From Atrichornis clamosus (taxonomy: Eukaryota; Chordata; Aves; Passeriformes; Menuridae), in contig WBMZ01003467.1 in NCBI GenBank assembly GCA_013400975.1, forward strand, positions 186,001 through 250,000: a stretch of 64,000 nucleotides of DNA, written 5' to 3'. Below, one piece after another: positions 60,501-64,000 of the stretch (position 1 is the first letter of the stretch; each line of letters opens with the position of its first letter). The notes under the pieces were generated by a model that was not told the DNA's origin, searched no databases, and saw only the letters and a list, made by a program, of their open reading frames with translations. Position numbers and translations under genes: made by a program.

Positions 60501-62029
60501 AAATGCAACATCATCTGGATTTATTTGCAAATGTCTTTGGCTTTTTTTTCAGTCTGAACCTGGCAAACAGGTACTCAGAAGGTAGAGAATGCACCATTTA
60601 GTTGACCACATCGGAGAAGGTTTCATTTTTAGAATTGTGATATAGAAAGTACTTTGTCAGGGGTCCTGAGACTCTTCAGTTTTCTGCTATACCACTCCTC
60701 GCAGAGAAGTCTTCCTTCCCTAGACTCTTGTCTTTAACAGCATTAGGTCAGAATGTCCCTTTCTCCTTTTGCAGCTCTTGTGTGTTTCTTTCCTCACCCC
60801 CCCTTTTAATATCTGATATTTATCTTCCTGATTCCCAAGAAATCAACATTTTTCTCCTCAAGATTACTCCATTTCTTTGCTTGGAGCCAGTTTTCTTAAC
60901 CTACACAGGTGTTTCTCTTGTCTGTCTCCTGCTGTACCTGTGATTATTTACACTGGTATTTGTGTCTTTTTGCTCTTATTCCTTTTGTTTGACTTTTGTT
61001 CCTCCTATTTAAATGTTCTTTGTCTTGGTGTAGCTATAGGAACTGGTTTGCATACTGCTTTCCTCTCCTCCTCACACAATTCCTTGAATTTCTGTTTTGT
61101 TTCTGCCAGCATCTGATGAGATCTAATTAGAAAAAAGGGCCAGGCCCTTAATCTTCTCCCCTCAGCTCTTCCTTTTCTTTTCGCATTGGTGGCTCCTCGG
61201 TCTGAGCCTCTGTCCTAGCCATGAAAATAATTTCTGCTTTAACTGGGAAGAAAAGGTAACAAGGACTATGCATTTTCTAACAAGGTCCTAGCATTTTCCT
61301 CCTTTACCGTTCTTAGGAGCTCTACTACTGATAAAATAATCTTCTCTTGTGATTACCTGCACCAAGTACTCTGCATCATTAAAGTTGCCAATGTTTTAAT
61401 TAGTAATATTGTGTCAGACTGTAAGAACAGCCAGTATTAATAGATAAAAGCCTCAAGAAATAATCTTCTTTAGTAGAGCTAATGGCTGTTGCAGTTATCC
61501 CATCAAATGTCATCTTTTCATCCTGTTTTTGAGGTCTGTGGTAACTTCCTGTCAGACATTCCACTTGCCAGAGCAGCCGATGCCTGGAATGGATGTGATA
61601 CTGGTGTCAGGCTGGATGTAAGGTGCTTTTATCAGCCTCTAACTTCCTTTCTTTGAACCCTCTAAGAGCTTGATAGTTGGCAAGAAATGAAACAGCAGGA
61701 CAATGAAGTGTAAAGCTGACCCTTATGCCGCTGCCCTAAGGAGACAGTAGATGGGCAATTTCCTAATCGAAGACCTAGCTTATCCAACAATTTCTGCCTC
61801 TTCCATCCATGTCCAAGAATGTGCTTGGGGAGGGGTTGGGGCTATGAAAGGGAGGAAGAGGTGTGGAGGAAAAGCACCATCATGCCACTCTTAGTGGACC
61901 AGGTACATTATCTTATTAAAGATACTGATGATCCACTTCTTCAGTGCCACACAGGTCCTATCCATCTCCTTTCGTAGGTCACCTGGTGTGGCAGTGGCAG
62001 TTGCACTTACATTCATATGCACAAAGCTG
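57583..62029. other. No gene recognised
   Basis: Very A+T-rich at 57600-57740, then ordinary background. No CR1 or LTR sequence was recognised before 62030. A pyrimidine-rich zone lies at 60.7-61.2 kb; open frames there are hydrophobic but unrecognised. Confidence 0.35.
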
Positions 62030-62034
62030 GCCTG
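62030..62034. repeat. 5' target-site duplication of solo LTR 2 (GCCTG)
   Basis: Perfect match to GCCTG at 62927-62931, directly after the LTR's terminal CA. Confidence 0.9.
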
Positions 62035-62926
62035 TGTCCTGGGTTCAGTATGGGGATGTAGGGTGTTCTACCCCACCTGCATCAGCCCTGATGAGCTGTT
62101 AATGACAGGTCGTTTGCAACAACTGTCTGGTGCATGTTCGGCTCCTCGGACTGCAAGCTGGGTGCTAGATAAGATAAGGGAATCCTGTGGTGGCATAGGG
62201 TCCCTTTTGGCTTCACAAAAGGCACAGCTGGGAGAGCTTCCCCTGAAAGCACCAACAATAATCACACCCATCCTGAGGGGGCCATCCCTGTTAATGGGCC
62301 ATCATGGACAACGGGCAGCTGGAACGACCCAACTGCCCAGAACCTCCCAAATTATTTTGTGACTCATCATTCCATTGTGAAATGCTCCGCCCCGGGGGAG
62401 GTATTGGACATTCCTGCCAGAGTATAATCTGGACATCTGGACCCTGGGTTTGGCTCTCTCCAGCATCGTCTTGGCAGATCCGAGGGAGCTGTAGAACCTC
62501 CAAAGGACCACCGCACTCAGCCTGGACTACAACCACCACTCCCACTGGACTGCAACCACCACCTAATTAGACTGCAGCCTCCTTGCCTCCTCTGCCTCAC
62601 CAGTGCCCCTACCTGAGTGTGGCCTTAACTACACCACAGGGGAAACCCGGTGACCAGTGGGAAAGGTCTGATATAAGGTTGGGGTATTTTTGGTTGGTTT
62701 TTTGGGTTGGTTTTTTTTTTTTTTCTGTTATTGTTGTTGGTTCTGTTGTGTTGCTTATATACATCCTAGTAAAGAACTGTTAGTCCTTTTCCCACATTTG
62801 TGCTCATAAGCCCTGTGCCTTTTTTCCAAAGTTACAATAATTTGGTGGGGGGGAGGGGAGTACTTTCTTCCATTCCAGGAGCGTTCCTGCCTTCCTTGGT
62901 GGTTATCTGTCTTCCAAACTAAGACA
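62035..62926 (+). mobile_element. Solo LTR 2 of the same endogenous retrovirus-like family
   Basis: Starts TGTCCTGGGTTCAG and ends CTAAGACA, flanked by perfect GCCTG repeats. A TATA-like AGTATAATCT lies at 62421 and an AGTAAA poly-A signal near 62768. Long blocks are shared with LTR 1, for example GAGCTGTTAATGACAGGTCG. No internal retroviral sequence is present, so this is a complete solo LTR. Its middle keeps the likely ancestral sequence that LTR 1 has replaced by a microsatellite. A poly-T run is at 62711-62724. Confidence 0.92.
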
Positions 62927-62931
62927 GCCTG

Positions 62932-64000
62932 CCTCTTCTCAATAATGACTTCTAGATGCTTTGGTAGATTTTGAATGTTTCGAAGTTCTGATCAACTTGT
63001 TGTGAACAGCAGCATCACTTTCTTTGTACTCAGGCAGCACAGCATGGGGAAGCTAGGTTGGCCTTTTCTGCTATAGTTATACGTATGGTGACCAGATGGA
63101 ATGCAGTGAGCAAACAAGTTTTTCAGCTCAGCAAATGACTGTGTGTTCACCTGTAGATGTTGTTCTCAGTACAGTGTGCCAAAGGAAGTAAGATGAATCA
63201 ATGCTGGGCCCTACTGCCCTACTGAACCTTGATTTGTCCATTGGGTATGCTCTGATGCCAGGGAAAAAAGGGGTAGGAGAATCTCAACAGAGATCCCTCT
63301 TCAGAGGTCAAGGGGAAAGGAACATCCTTTTGTGCCAAAACCTAACTGGCATTCATGTCGGTAGGTTCCTTTTTGATGAACTAAACATTCTTCTCACTGA
63401 GTTTTTAGAAACTCTTCATCTGCTGTCCCCTGAGAAACTTCATTAAATACTGTAGTTCACTGCACATTACGGGAAGTCCTGCTTTAGATATTACTGTACT
63501 CTGAGCTGAGTCCCCAGAGAATGAAGTTATGTGCTTGTGAAGCTGAGTTGTGTTCCTCCCAGTATCAACTGAGGACCTCTGCAATCTGCCTCCCAAGACG
63601 CTGTTTAGCACCAATTATGTGGGACCTGAAGACACAATGTATCTCTATTATACCTGTGCTGTCAAGACCATTTTCAAAGATTTATGTGGGTTGAAACTAT
63701 GTCAGTACTGCTCCTGGAAGAGGAAAAGACAGAATAGATCACAGTTATACTGCAGGTGTATCAAGACCCTTTGTATAAAGGTTATTATTTTTGCAGTGGT
63801 TGTGCGCAGTGCTTTATTTCTGTCTATTATCCATTCAAACTCATCTGAGACCTGACCGGGTCAAGGTCTTTTATTGAAGAATGTGTTAAGAGTGCTCCCT
63901 GTTCAATCAGTTCCCCACAGGCTGCCTTACTTCATCTCCTCAGTACAACTAGGCAGGTGTAGCTTACATTAATGATGTGTTCCTCAAAGCACAGTTTTTA
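62932..64000. other. No gene established at the right edge
   Basis: A 101-codon + strand frame at 63550-63852 starts after a CTCCCAG acceptor-like site and has a Cys/Lys-rich, protein-like middle (KLCQYCSWKRKRQNRSQ). No family is recognised and no donor was fixed. The rest is background up to the cut edge. Confidence 0.25.

Noticed and set aside
39406..62926. A 22-kb provirus bounded by the two LTRs
   Set aside because: Each LTR has its own distinct flanking duplication, and the DNA between them holds CR1 relics and background with no gag, pol or env.
63550..63852. 101-codon frame as a terminal gene
   Set aside because: Composition is protein-like, but there is no family match, no donor and no supporting partner exon. 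It is noted only as an open possibility in the right-edge entry.
1..64000. CRISPR array, bacterial operon or phage content
   Set aside because: No regularly spaced direct repeats, no ribosome binding site patterns and no dense coding; the window is vertebrate-like throughout.

Overview
The window looks like about 64 kb of ordinary bird chromosome, most likely from a neoavian and plausibly a passerine. I base this on CR1-type LINE 3' tails in both orientations, two solo LTRs of one family with TG...CA ends and 5-bp target duplications, about 40% G+C with long AT-rich stretches, and no bacterial-type gene packing. Nearly all the sequence looks intronic or intergenic. Most of the open frames of 60-140 codons are what chance gives and are not annotated.

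Left edge (1-4.4 kb): a dense CpG island (about 1-316) is followed by four short exons on the + strand (1712-1783, 2553-2624, 2898-2983, 3090-3151). They have good splice signals and matching reading phases. A possible fifth exon at 4381 would end a protein of about 109 residues. I do not recognise the protein. This is the best-supported gene in the window. A second CpG-rich patch lies at 12.5-12.8 kb.

5.6-10.3 kb: three unrelated retroelement remains lie close together. They are a decayed CR1 endonuclease segment on the - strand (5.64-6.41 kb), a CR1 3' tail on the + strand (6.89-7.35 kb), and a frameshifted Ty3/gypsy-like reverse transcriptase fragment (10.0-10.24 kb), which would be uncommon in a bird.

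12.8-38 kb: mostly featureless. Exceptions are an exon-like frame at 15.68-15.85 kb, three perfect tandem copies of a 115-bp unit at 20,881-21,225 with an antisense open frame beside them, a weak LINE RT remnant at 21.9 kb, a GC-rich patch at 26.0-26.3 kb, an exon-like segment at 32.89-33.09 kb and a C-rich segment at 35.7-36.0 kb.

39-64 kb: solo LTR 1 (39,406-40,373) carries a large CA/CT microsatellite, and solo LTR 2 (62,035-62,926) has a perfect GCCTG target duplication. Both point in the + direction. Between them lie an old LINE reverse-transcriptase relic (42.6-43.0 kb, - strand), a - strand exon-like segment (46.0-46.2 kb), CR1 tails at 46.7 and 54.9 kb and a small 37-bp duplication at 57.5 kb.

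I found no new molecular system. The items most worth following up are the unrecognised multi-exon gene, the gypsy-like RT fossil and the 115-bp triplication.
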